Numbered from the stretch's first letter, positions 48,101-56,362 are shown. The stretch is 64,000 bases of DNA from Pedosphaera sp. (GCA_028293325.1 JAQGPA010000179.1:27942-91941); one strand, 5' to 3'. Made by a program: numbers and translations. The notes: a model not told the origin generated them from the letters alone.

Positions 48101-51100
48101 GCCCAGCACACCCACCATGAGGTTGAGCGAACGTTCCGCACAAATGCCAACCGGAATATCCGGCCCGACCCCGAGGGATTTGAGATGGTGGGCCACTTGA
48201 TTTGCGCGCTGGTTTAACTCGCCATAAGTCAGTCGCTGCTCGCCAAAGATTACGGCGGTGGCATGCGGAGTCCGCCTAACCTGTTCTTCAAACAGTTGAT
48301 GGATACAGAAATTGCCCGGGTAATCAACCTGGGTTTCCGCCCATGCAGCCGCAGTCTCCAAGTTAGAATCTTTTTTTTCCGAAGCCCCGGAAGGAACGGT
48401 TGGAGGAATCGATCTGGCTTCATGCGCCGCACGCAAACACTGGCTAAGACGCTCCGCTAAAACTTTTACATGAGGTTCCTCCAAAATGCTTTCATGGGCG
48501 CCCGGTACGACTTGCACCTCCACCTCCCGGACCAGGTCGCCCCAGCCATATTGGGGATCGTAGGAGCAGAACAATGGATGGCCATGACTCCGAAACAAAG
48601 TAACCTTGCCGTCATAAGATTGTGGAGAGTAATTGAGCAGCGCCCGGATGTGCGTCTCCCACAACTGGCGTTGTTCCGTGGGGAAAGCGGAAAGATCGAC
48701 TAAATCATCCACATCAAGCTGGGCCAAAGCGGCTCCGGGCAGGCTAAGCATGCGGCTGATTTTCCTTTTGAAGAGGGCGGCTTTCCAACGCAAAAACTCC
48801 CTTCTTTGCTGGGTTCCCCATTTCAACGACCGGGCAATCAAATATGCGAAATTCCGTAAGAATTTGAGGACGAAGACAGGACTCCAGTTCAACTTTCCAT
48901 AACTCGAATTGGGGGGCGCACAGTTCATTACAGCCAGCAGAGCGACCTTCTCCCCTTGGGCATAGAGTTGCCTTGCCATTTCATAAGCCACATTTCCGCC
49001 AAAGCAGTAGCCGCCGAGGTAATAGGGCCCTTTGGGCTGGAACTCACGGACGTCCTGAACATATTGGGCAGCCATCTCTTCCACGCTTTCAAATTCCTCC
49101 AGGCCGTCCATCGACCTTGACTTGAGGGCAAATAACGGCTGATCCGGCCCCAAACTCCGCGCGAGATTGGAGTAGCCCCAGAACATGCCACCCCCCACAC
49201 CATGCACAAAGAAAAGGGGCGGGCGCGATCCCTTGGGCTGGATTTCCACCACAGAAGAACCCGGCTCCAGGCTTTTATGGTCGCACAGGAGCTTGGCCAT
49301 TTGTTCGATGGTCGGCGCCTGAAATACGGCAGCCAACGGAAGTTTTCGGCCGATCTTCTTTTCGACCTGGGCCAAGAGGCGCACAGCCAATAACGAATGG
49401 CCGCCCAAATCAAAAAATTTATCCTCCATGCCAACGGGCTCAACGCCGAGAACCCCTTCCCAAATTGTCGTTAACTCCTGTTCCATCGGATTTCGCGGTC
49501 CAACATATTTCACCTCCAAGTCAGGCCGCCCAGAATCCGGAGCCGGCAGCGCCCGGCGGTCCACTTTGCCATTGGCGGTGAGCGGCAAGGCGGTGACAAA
49601 GACAAAAACCGACGGCAACATGTAATCCGGCAACTTATCCCCCAGAAAACGGCGCAGCTCATTGCTGCCAGGACCCGGCGATTGTTGTGCAACCACATAA
49701 GCCACCAATCGTTTTGCGCCGGGCTGGTCTTCGCGCGCCAGCACAGCACATTCCCGCACGAGCGGATGGCGAGATAAAACCGACTCAATTTCCCCCAGTT
49801 CGATGCGAAAACCCCGGACTTTCACCTGGAGATCAATTCTGCCCAGAAACTCAAGGTTGCCATTCGAGTGATACCGGACCAAATCGCCGGTCTTGTAGAG
49901 GCGTGACCCAGGCTCGTCACTAAAAGGATGGGTGATGAATTTTTCAGCAGTTAATTCAGGGCGGTTTAGATACCCGAGGGCCAGACCGTCTCCGCCCACC
50001 AGCAGCTCACCCGGGACACCGAGCGGGACCGGCTGTAAATATTCATCCACAACGTAACATTGTGTGTTGGAAATTGGCCGCCCAATGGGAACGGAACCCG
50101 CTCCGCCAAAGGAAAGGGGGATGGCATGGCACGCCGTAAAGGTAGTGTTCTCAGTTGGTCCATAGCCATTGATCAAACGACAACCATTCAGACAGGCCAA
50201 CGCCTTTTTCACATGAGGAACTGAAAGGACGTCGCCTCCGGTGAGAATCTGACGCAACGGTTGCAAGCATTCCAATTTTTCATCCACCATCTGATTGAAC
50301 AGTCCGCTGGTCAGCCACAAGGTGGTGATGCGATGGTCCCGGACAACGTCCCCCAATTCCGCCAGCGAAGGAGTGTGCGGCGGAAACACCACCACGCGCC
50401 CACCATTCAAAAGCGGGCCCCAAATTTCCAGCGTGGACGCGTCAAAAGACACTGGGGCCAATTGCAAAAAGATATCGGCAGCCGAGAAGCTGGCATAGTT
50501 GGTATTCCGCACCAGTCTGACAACTGCGCGATGCGGCACACAAACTCCTTTGGGCCGGCCAGTGGAACCGGACGTAAAACTTATATAGGCGAGATCTTCT
50601 GCGCGCGCCAAAGGTTCATGATTATCCTCCGGCTCGCCAGCGAAACGACCCCAATCCGCATCGAGACAAATCAGCAGAGGTGTTGGAAATTCATAGGGTG
50701 ACATTGTACCCATGGCGCTTTGCAGCATAGGCATCAGCTTTTCCTGGGTAAGCAGGACGGGGGTTCGCAGATCCTCCAGAATGGAGGCCAACCGTTCCTT
50801 GGGCAGCCCTTGCTCAAGGGCGACATAACCGCAACCGGCTTTTAAGATGCCAAGCAATCCCACAATGAGCGCCAGCGACCGTTCCATGCAAATCCCAATG
50901 CCAGCACCCGTTCGCACGCCGGTCCGCCTCAGGTAATGCGCCAATTGATTGCTGCGGGCATTCAGTTCCTGATAGGTGAGGTGACGTTCACCGAAGGTAA
51001 CCGCAATAGCTTCCGGGGTAAGCCGCGATTGCTCCTCGAATAGGTGATGAATGCAACGAGTCCGCGGATAATCCGAGCGGGTATCGTTCCACTCCACCAG

Positions 51101-52573
51101 CAGTTGATGGCGCTCGCCAATGGTTAATAACGGGATTTGGGAAATACGCTGTTCAGGGTTGGCGACGATGCCTGTCAGCAGGTTTTCAAAGTGCCAGCAC
51201 ATCCGATGGACGGTGGCCTCATCGAAGAGATCCAAGGCATATTCCCAGGTGGCCATAAGCTCCCCTGCCCGTTCTTCAAGGAAGAGAGTAAGATCAAACT
51301 TGGCAGCTTCGTTGTTCACGTCCACCAGATCCGCTTTGAGCGACGGGAGACTGAAACTCTGGGTTGGTGCATTCTGGAAAACGAACATCACCTGGAGCAA
51401 GGGCATCTGGCTGACGCTCCTTTCCGGATGTAATTCTTCCACCAATTTGTCAAAAGGCAGATCCTGATGGGCGAACGCGCCAAGAGCGACATCGCGCACC
51501 CGGCGCAAGAGCTCCTTAAATGTGGGATCCCCGGAAAGGTTGGTGCGCAATGCGAGAGTATTGACAAAGAAGCCAATTGAATTTTCCGTCTCGACGCGAG
51601 TGCGACCAGCGATGGGGCAACCCATAACTATATCATGTTGCCTGGAGTAGCGATGCAACAGGACATTAAATGCCCCCAAATACACCATGAATGGCGTTGC
51701 CCCTTCCTGTCGGCCCAATTGCTTGAGCGCTTCAGCCAATTTTACCGGCAATTGTTGCCGATGGCTGGCACCGCGAAAAGTTTGCACGGCTGGCCGGGGC
51801 CGGTCCGTTGGCAAGCCCAGGAAGGCAGTGGCACCGGCGAGTTGCTTTTTCCAGTAAGCCAGCTGATTTTCCAGAAGCTCGCCTTGCAACCATTCACGCT
51901 GCCAGACGGCAAAGTCGGCATATTGAATCGGCAGCTCAGCTAAGGCCGGAGTTTGTCCGTCAACCCGGGCCTGATATAAGGCAGCCAGTTCCCGAAAAAA
52001 AACACTCATGGACCAGGCGTCAGTTGCTATATGGTGGATCGTCACCACCAACAGGTGCTCCCCGGGCTCGATCTTTATGAGAAGCGCGCGCAGCATCGGA
52101 TCTTTTGCCAGGCGGAAAGGACGCCTCACTTCCGTTGCGATCAATCGTTGCAGCTCGGCTTCACGAGTCGCCTGCGAAGCTGACGTTAGGTCGGATACAG
52201 GCAATTCAACAGGGAATGCCTCGTCGATTAACTGCACCGGATCGCCCTCGACTGAAACGAAGCGGGTGCGTAACACCTCATGCCGGGCAATAATCGAACT
52301 GAGGGCATGGTGCAACGCCCCGAAGTTCAGTGCGCCGCTCAGGCGCAAGGCGACCGGATAATTGTAAAATGGGCTTTCTGGATGCAGTTGGTCCAAAAAC
52401 CAAAGCCGCTGCTGAGCGAAGCCAAGAGCAACGTTATTGAGCCGGGACCGCCGGGGAATACAAGAACCCAAAGCATTGGTTTTGGCTTGGGCCTGCAATC
52501 GCTTTTCGATCAAGCTTTGCGTTGCGGTTGAAAGCCCGGCTTTCTTCGCTGCAATGTCATTTTCCAGGAACAT
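42179..52573 (-). CDS. Nonribosomal peptide synthetase: C-A-T-TE-A-T-C-FkbH-T-TE
   Basis: 3,464 residues from the ATG at 52573; a TTG at 52645 adds 24. Rough domains: C1 40-490 (IHHIATDAW), A1 505-1010, T1 1020-1095 (LGGHSLLAV), TE1 1105-1385 (GGYCFGG), A2 1420-1920, T2 1930-2005 (LGGHSLLIA), C2 2020-2465 (LHHIVSDGW), FkbH-type HAD/GNAT 2480-3070 (LDCDQTLW, FIDDNPVECAEV), T3 3095-3170 (LGGHSLLAV), TE2 3180-3450 (GGYCFGG). By aligning core motifs by eye, the ten-residue codes are DALWLGGTFK for A1 (closest to Val) and DVQLIAQVVK for A2 (closest to Pro). FkbH-type domains dephosphorylate 1,3-bisphosphoglycerate and load glyceryl on a carrier. TE1 lies inside the protein, no C domain joins T1 to A2, and both thioesterases have Cys in place of the nucleophile Ser. 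The product is unknown. No MbtH or phosphopantetheinyl transferase is in the window. Confidence 0.93.
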   Translation of the reverse strand: MFLENDIAAKKAGLSTATQSLIEKRLQAQAKTNALGSCIPRRSRLNNVALGFAQQRLWFLDQLHPESPFYNYPVALRLSGALNFGALHHALSSIIARHEVLRTRFVSVEGDPVQLIDEAFPVELPVSDLTSASQATREAELQRLIATEVRRPFRLAKDPMLRALLIKIEPGEHLLVVTIHHIATDAWSMSVFFRELAALYQARVDGQTPALAELPIQYADFAVWQREWLQGELLENQLAYWKKQLAGATAFLGLPTDRPRPAVQTFRGASHRQQLPVKLAEALKQLGRQEGATPFMVYLGAFNVLLHRYSRQHDIVMGCPIAGRTRVETENSIGFFVNTLALRTNLSGDPTFKELLRRVRDVALGAFAHQDLPFDKLVEELHPERSVSQMPLLQVMFVFQNAPTQSFSLPSLKADLVDVNNEAAKFDLTLFLEERAGELMATWEYALDLFDEATVHRMCWHFENLLTGIVANPEQRISQIPLLTIGERHQLLVEWNDTRSDYPRTRCIHHLFEEQSRLTPEAIAVTFGERHLTYQELNARSNQLAHYLRRTGVRTGAGIGICMERSLALIVGLLGILKAGCGYVALEQGLPKERLASILEDLRTPVLLTQEKLMPMLQSAMGTMSPYEFPTPLLICLDADWGRFAGEPEDNHEPLARAEDLAYISFTSGSTGRPKGVCVPHRAVVRLVRNTNYASFSAADIFLQLAPVSFDASTLEIWGPLLNGGRVVVFPPHTPSLAELGDVVRDHRITTLWLTSGLFNQMVDEKLECLQPLRQILTGGDVLSVPHVKKALACLNGCRLINGYGPTENTTFTACHAIPLSFGGAGSVPIGRPISNTQCYVVDEYLQPVPLGVPGELLVGGDGLALGYLNRPELTAEKFITHPFSDEPGSRLYKTGDLVRYHSNGNLEFLGRIDLQVKVRGFRIELGEIESVLSRHPLVRECAVLAREDQPGAKRLVAYVVAQQSPGPGSNELRRFLGDKLPDYMLPSVFVFVTALPLTANGKVDRRALPAPDSGRPDLEVKYVGPRNPMEQELTTIWEGVLGVEPVGMEDKFFDLGGHSLLAVRLLAQVEKKIGRKLPLAAVFQAPTIEQMAKLLCDHKSLEPGSSVVEIQPKGSRPPLFFVHGVGGGMFWGYSNLARSLGPDQPLFALKSRSMDGLEEFESVEEMAAQYVQDVREFQPKGPYYLGGYCFGGNVAYEMARQLYAQGEKVALLAVMNCAPPNSSYGKLNWSPVFVLKFLRNFAYLIARSLKWGTQQRREFLRWKAALFKRKISRMLSLPGAALAQLDVDDLVDLSAFPTEQRQLWETHIRALLNYSPQSYDGKVTLFRSHGHPLFCSYDPQYGWGDLVREVEVQVVPGAHESILEEPHVKVLAERLSQCLRAAHEARSIPPTVPSGASEKKDSNLETAAAWAETQVDYPGNFCIHQLFEEQVRRTPHATAVIFGEQRLTYGELNQRANQVAHHLKSLGVGPDIPVGICAERSLNLMVGVLGILKAGGAYVPLDPAYPRERLALMLENARVGALLTQQKLVPSLPPTQCPIVWLDQPLPAACSDQNPLSKATSRNLAYVIYTSGSTGKPKGVAMEHRPLVNLIWWQLKNSTLGKADRTLQFASLSFDVSFQEIFSTWCSGGVLVMIDEALRRDSIRLAQFLHQQNIGRLFLPYVALNQLAEAMADGATVPMSLREVITAGEQLRTTPGIIALFEKLGNCTLHNQYGPSESHVVTALTLVGPPASWLALPSIGRPIANTQIHLLAEKLAPMPAGEPGELYIGGDCLARGYLHQPELTSERFIADPFSPRPGARLYKTGDLARLLPDGNIEFLGRMDQQVKIRGYRVELGEIEAVLAQHPAVRECVVAAREDIPGQKRLVVYVVVQPGGKVVLGELRRFAREKLPDYMLPSACVLLAAVPLTPSGKINRLALPAPDLDRPELEEEFVAPANPIEEQIGAIWREVLNLKLIGVRDDFFELGGHSLLIAQVISRVRETCKVELPFSSLFDAPTIAALAEGIMAGRWSQDLPSPVPPLQPVPRTAGLPLSFVQRRLWFIDRLEPGGHAYHVPFTIQLRGLLNFDALQRSLNEIVHRHEILRTTISFEDGNPAQVISTDHAVRITQVDLRKLPEINRAAEAQKIITEEVRRPFDLARGPLLRCALVRSGEREHILVIVLHHIVSDGWSIALFYNELNSLYNSFSAGNSATSLAELPVQYADYAYWQQQCLPGPMLEREISFWKAELTGAPPSLELPLDHVAHSDSSVSGQETVNLPGTIVEAMRVQSQREGVTPFMELMTALAITLHKWTEQSDMVIGTVVAGRNHRDIENLIGCFMNFIPVRVRLATEQTNRECLAAVKRAVLAAQAHQDCPFEKIVEIVNPERRLAQNPIYNVALLLQNFPVGLWQAEALEARLLPVDPQSALLDLRFIVEETAAGMTLACEYKTSLFEAGTITQLLAAFASTLKHLVEHPNTRIAQLDPFQELVIQAQAAKARLDRQAIVVAATFTAEPLEESLKYWMKELEVPATIEFAPYNQVFQQLLDPASSLATNQRGVNVVLLRLEDWEQSEGAANQSEPANQMARLDRTVEEFIKAMAVLNSRTNTPSLVCVCPAAKSTFNDSAVIHQRALARLSAELELMNGVYLVTPQELDQLYPVPEYYDPRTEELGRVPYTPLFFTALGTMIARKFHALKRYVFKVIVLDCDQTLWAGVCGEDGAKGIELDAPRQALQEFMRAQYHAGMLLCLCSKNNEEDVTAVFGQHLEMPLRREHFAAWRINWRPKSENIKSLANELQLGLDSFIFIDDNPVECAEVEANCPGVLTLQLPGEPELIPQFLKHCWVFDHLKLSAEDRQRSALYQQNQQREQFRTEFSSLSDFLASLDLKVGMATLINSQLMRAAQLLQRTNQFNFTTRRRTEGELQILRQSGKLKLLAISVTDRFGEYGMVGVIIYEMTGDALAVDTFLLSCRVLGRGVEHQLVARLGKLALRRGMARVDLHFVPSPKNQPAFNFLETVAGQFRQGLNGGYVYRIPAEFASKLTLNPNSLAGLKSEVPISPGAPQKQISAPATRTLKVLPYRRIALESYDPTRILRAIEAKSISRSADQRAYIAPRSDTEEMLCKIWEDLLRLERVGVHDNFFELGGHSLLAVRLFAEVEKQTGRKLPLVTLFQNSTVEQLAEALCQQSGAARSSVVAIQSQGSKPPLFLIHGAGGDVLWGYANLAAHLGSDQPVYGIKSRALSGAEEFACLEDMAAFYVRQVRRLQKQGPYQLGGYCFGGNVAYEMACQLQAEGEVVSLVALLDSSPANGSYEQMKWWRPGFAIKFAVNFYYWFDDFLKSKPEDQREFFFRKIRAWRRKLRRRLFQRGAGPVEVDLEEIIDLSNFPEHELRLWQLHLNALTAHVSRPYAGRVTLFRTRGQPLFCSLENDFGWRELVAGGVDVKLVPGSHESIFMEPAVRSLAGELSACLAEKHSADTAEKGMTKI

Positions 52574-52645
52574 GCTGTTGGTTAAAAATGGCTGGCCGGC
52601 AGGGGTTGTCCCGGACCTGGCTGTTGTTGGCAGATTGTGAAGCAA

Positions 52646-53011
52646 TAATCATTTAACGCCGTAATTTATTGGGCTCCAGCACGTCGCCTGCCGAACGCGA
52701 TTGCACGGAAGCCACCCAAAATTTAAAAACTCGGCTTGCCATAATCGACGGATAAATCGTATTAGCGCTCGTGTATCGCGGTAAGTGGGTGATGACCGCA
52801 CTGGTCAGGGAGGAAAATACCCCACCAATACTCCGGCGAGTTATAACAGTGATAAATCCGAATCTGTAGCCGTGCGGTTGCTCTCCAGAACCAGATTATC
52901 TTCAATGACCTTTGAGATCGCAAATCAGGTATGCCATAGGGCTTCACCCCATAGGAAACCAAGTCCTGGCGCAGTTATGCTGGTTTTTTAGAAAGTGCTT
53001 CCTTTCCCCGG
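52646..53011. other. Divergent intergenic region, NRPS / kinase
   Basis: 366 bp with no convincing gene. It must hold the promoters of the NRPS operon (leftward) and the kinase (rightward). It contains GGAAAATACCCCACCAATAC (about 52811-52830) and ATGCCATAGGGCTTCACCCC followed by ATAGGAAACC (52931-52960). The second motif resembles elements before other kinase genes in the window. No clear -35/-10 pair was identified. Confidence 0.5.
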
Positions 53012-54934
53012 GTGAAAGCCAAGGTCCAAATTTTAATGCTGGCAGACAAAGCCGCCGACGTGGAAAGCGCCCGACATGCGTTGCCAACTTCCGGCATTGA
53101 TTTTTCCTTAGACCTGGCAAAAACCAAGGCGTCATTTCTCAAGAAACTGCGTCAAAATCCTCCGGACCTAGTCATCGCCAGCCAATCCGTGCCGGGACTG
53201 GAAGGGACAAAAGCCCTCACCTTGGCACGAGAGGAGAATTCAGACCTGCCTTTCATTTTTTTTACCGGTCCGATTGAGGATCAAAATTTGATTGAGACCC
53301 TCAAACGCAGCGCAACCGATCATGTATTCAAGAATCGCGTGGACGAACTGGCACCGGCGGTAACGCGCGCTTTACGAGAGGAAGAAGAGAGAGCCCGGCG
53401 CAAAGCGGCTGAGGAAGCCTTGCGGGAGAGCGAAGAGCGTTATCGTCAATTGGTGGAACATTCTCCCTGCGGGATTTTGGTTCACGATGAAGGGCGTGTG
53501 TTGTTCATGAATACCACCGCCGCCAGATTGCTGGGCGCGGAGATGCCATCGCAAATTATGGGCCGTTCCGTGATCGAATTTATTCATCCGGATTATCATC
53601 AATCTGTAAACGAACGCATTCGAGCAGTGGAAGCGGGACAAAGTGTCCCTTTTGTGGAGGAAAAATGGGTGCGATTGAATGGCGCTGTGGTGGATGTAGC
53701 CGTGGCCGCCACTCCCCTGCATTTTCACGGGGATAGGGAGCGACATGCGATCCAACTTATCGCCCTCGACATTACCGGGCAGAAAAAAAATGAAGCTGCC
53801 CTGCATCGCAGCGAGGAGCGTTTCCGATTGGCCGTCGAGAGCGTAACCGATTACGCCATTTTTATGCTGGATACAGAAGGCCGGGTGGCAAGTTGGAATA
53901 CTGGCGCGGAGCAAATGACCGGTTATCACCCCCAGGAAGCCATTGGCCGGTCAGTCCACGAATTATTCGGGGCGGAGCAGCTTCGCGTTGGCCAGTTGGC
54001 GCTGGAACTGGAACGAGCTGTAGCCGAGGGCCGGATCGAGAACGAAGACAGGTGCCTGCGCAAAGATGGTTCCGATTACTTCATGCATTGGGTCATTACA
54101 CCGGTGCGGGATGCTGAAGGGCGACTGACCGGATACTTGAAAGTGGCCCGGGACATCACGCATCGCAAGGAGTATAAGGAGCAAATCGAGCGATGGAACT
54201 CGGAACTTGAGCAAAGAGTGGCGGAACGAACGGCGCAACTTGAAGCTGCAAACAAGGAACTCGAAGCCTTCAGTTACTCCGTGTCACATGATCTGCGGGC
54301 ACCGTTACGTCACATTGATGGCTTCGTGGACATTCTCCAGAGTCAGGCTGGGCAACTCAATGAGGAAGGGCGGCAACATCTCCAGACCATCGCCGATTCA
54401 GCCCGGCAAATGGGCAAATTGATTGATGATTTGCTCACATTTTCCCGGATGTCCCGGGTGCGGATGAACAAGCGCATGGTCAATCTTGCCAGCCTAGTCG
54501 AGGAAACCGTGCGCAATGCGCAGCGCGGTCTGGGAGATCGCCAGGTGGAGTGGGTGATTGGCGACCTGCCGCAAGTGGAAGGTGATCCGAACTTGCTCCG
54601 TCAGGTATTGATCAACCTGATCGACAACGCCCTAAAATACACCCGAACACGCGAACGCACGCGGATTGAAATGGGGGCGAACGTGACGGCGGACGAAATT
54701 GTCTTCTTTATCCGCGATAATGGCGTTGGCTTCGATATGCGGTATGTGGACAAGCTGTTTGGGGTTTTTCAACGGTTGCATCGCACCGCTCAATTCGAGG
54801 GCACGGGAGTCGGTTTGGCCAACGTTCGGCGCATCATTCATCGGCACGGCGGACGTACCTGGGCGGAAGGCTCCGTGAATGGCGGAGCTACCTTTTATTT
54901 TTCCCTGCCGAAGCCCAAGGAGGCCACAATCTAG
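53012..54934 (+). CDS. Histidine kinase with pseudo-receiver and two PAS domains
   Basis: 640 residues, GTG start. A receiver-like domain (1-125) is followed by PAS (about 140-260), PAS (about 268-390), a coiled coil, HisKA (SYSVSHDLRAPLRH, His about 426) and HATPase_c (about 525-635; RDNGVGFD, EGTGVGLANVRR). In the receiver, the phospho-acceptor Asp is replaced by Ser57 (DLVIASQSVPG) and the acidic pocket EDD is ADK (11-13), so it cannot be phosphorylated normally. No membrane segment. It is divergent from the NRPS gene and followed by a NarX/NarL-type pair; it may regulate the NRPS, but this is only positional. Confidence 0.9.
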   Translation: MKAKVQILMLADKAADVESARHALPTSGIDFSLDLAKTKASFLKKLRQNPPDLVIASQSVPGLEGTKALTLAREENSDLPFIFFTGPIEDQNLIETLKRSATDHVFKNRVDELAPAVTRALREEEERARRKAAEEALRESEERYRQLVEHSPCGILVHDEGRVLFMNTTAARLLGAEMPSQIMGRSVIEFIHPDYHQSVNERIRAVEAGQSVPFVEEKWVRLNGAVVDVAVAATPLHFHGDRERHAIQLIALDITGQKKNEAALHRSEERFRLAVESVTDYAIFMLDTEGRVASWNTGAEQMTGYHPQEAIGRSVHELFGAEQLRVGQLALELERAVAEGRIENEDRCLRKDGSDYFMHWVITPVRDAEGRLTGYLKVARDITHRKEYKEQIERWNSELEQRVAERTAQLEAANKELEAFSYSVSHDLRAPLRHIDGFVDILQSQAGQLNEEGRQHLQTIADSARQMGKLIDDLLTFSRMSRVRMNKRMVNLASLVEETVRNAQRGLGDRQVEWVIGDLPQVEGDPNLLRQVLINLIDNALKYTRTRERTRIEMGANVTADEIVFFIRDNGVGFDMRYVDKLFGVFQRLHRTAQFEGTGVGLANVRRIIHRHGGRTWAEGSVNGGATFYFSLPKPKEATI

Positions 54935-55198
54935 GCTGGACAAGTTCGATGCAACTTTGTTAGAAATAAACTTGAGTTCCTTTGCCATCCGGCAACAAAT
55001 CCAGTGATATTTGATAAAGCCACTTGAAATAATTTTTTAATCGGTTACCTTTGCGGCATCCAGATAGGGACAGAAAGCCCCACGCTTGAGGGGATGACGA
55101 CCATGTCTGGCAATTCAGAAATCAGATTCTCGCCCTTTTCAGCTCAAGAACCCGGCACTGCATTTTGCGGCGCGGGTAACAGTGTCTTATTTTCCTGA

Positions 55199-56362
55199 GT
55201 GAAAAAACAAATTCGGATTCTAATGGTTGAGGACGATGCGTCAGACGCGGAGTTGATTAAACACGCATTACGCAAAGACGGCCTCCTATTCACCGTGGAG
55301 CGGGTGGAAACCAGTGAAGATTATTTGCAAGCACTGGACCAGGAACCGCCCGACGTGATCCTTTCAGATTATGCATTACCAACATTTGACGGTTATACGG
55401 CGCTAACCCTCGCCCAGAAAATGCATCCCGAGGTGCCATTTATCTTTGTAACAGGGACAATGGGTGAAGAGGTGGCGATTGAAACCTTGAAAAACGGAGC
55501 CACGGATTACGTGCTAAAAATACGCCTGGCACGGTTGGCGCCGGCGGTGCACCGGGCGTTGCGGGAAACCCGGGAGCGGGCGGATCGCAAACGGGCAGTG
55601 GAACAATTACGCCAATCCCACGAACAACTACGCGCATTATCCGTTTATCTGCAACATGTGCGGGAGGAGGAGCGGATGCGCATCTCCCGTGCGGTGCATG
55701 ACGAATTGGGCCAGGCATTGACAGGGTTGAAAATCGACCTTTCCTGGCTGAGCGGACGGCTGCCCCGGCAATTAAATGCGCTGATCACAAAAGCCCGAGA
55801 AATGTCCTCGCATATTGATGAGACGATCCAGACGGTGCGGCGTATTTCCACGGAACTGCGGCCGGGCATACTGGATCATCTGGGACTGGTGGCGGCCATC
55901 GAATGGCAGGCGAACGAATTCCAGACACGGACCGGAATTGAATGCAAGGTGGCCCATGCGCTGAACCACACCATCATGGATGAAAACTTGAACACGGTTT
56001 TCTTCCGTATTTTTCAGGAAACCCTGACCAATATCATCCGTCACGCCAACGCCTCGCGGGTGGAAACCGATCTCTACGAAGAAGAAGGCCGGCTGATACT
56101 GGAGGTGAGGGATAACGGGCGCGGCATTACGCGCGAGCAAATCTCGAATATAAAATCCATCGGTCTGTTGGGAATGAGGGAACGGGCCGCGCTCCTCGGG
56201 GGAGATGTAAAAATCAGCGGAACCCCAAAAAAAGGAACCAAAGTCACGGTCTCGATTCCGGACGCGGCCACGCCGCGGGCCAACAAACGTCATCATGAAA
56301 ATTCTTATAGCCGACGATCACGCAGTGGTACGACATGGTTTGAAGCAAATTCTCGCCGATGA
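55199..56362 (+). CDS. Receiver-histidine kinase (NarX/HisKA_3 type)
   Basis: 387 residues, GTG start (VKKQIRILMVEDDASDAEL). An intact receiver (Asp57 in ILSDYALP) is joined by a short coiled coil to a HisKA_3 domain with the H-box RISRAVHDELGQALTGLK and an HATPase_c domain with RDNGRGI and GLLGMRERAALLGG. The last 68 bases overlap, in another frame, the start of the NarL-type regulator gene, which ensures coupling. It probably phosphorylates that regulator. The tail after the ATPase domain is just the overlap. Confidence 0.9.
   Translation: MKKQIRILMVEDDASDAELIKHALRKDGLLFTVERVETSEDYLQALDQEPPDVILSDYALPTFDGYTALTLAQKMHPEVPFIFVTGTMGEEVAIETLKNGATDYVLKIRLARLAPAVHRALRETRERADRKRAVEQLRQSHEQLRALSVYLQHVREEERMRISRAVHDELGQALTGLKIDLSWLSGRLPRQLNALITKAREMSSHIDETIQTVRRISTELRPGILDHLGLVAAIEWQANEFQTRTGIECKVAHALNHTIMDENLNTVFFRIFQETLTNIIRHANASRVETDLYEEEGRLILEVRDNGRGITREQISNIKSIGLLGMRERAALLGGDVKISGTPKKGTKVTVSIPDAATPRANKRHHENSYSRRSRSGTTWFEANSRR

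Noticed and set aside
42179..52573. NRPS as a siderophore synthetase
   Set aside because: The exporter family can carry siderophores, but there is no receptor, no hydroxamate or catecholate gene, and the A-domain codes do not suggest iron-binding building blocks.
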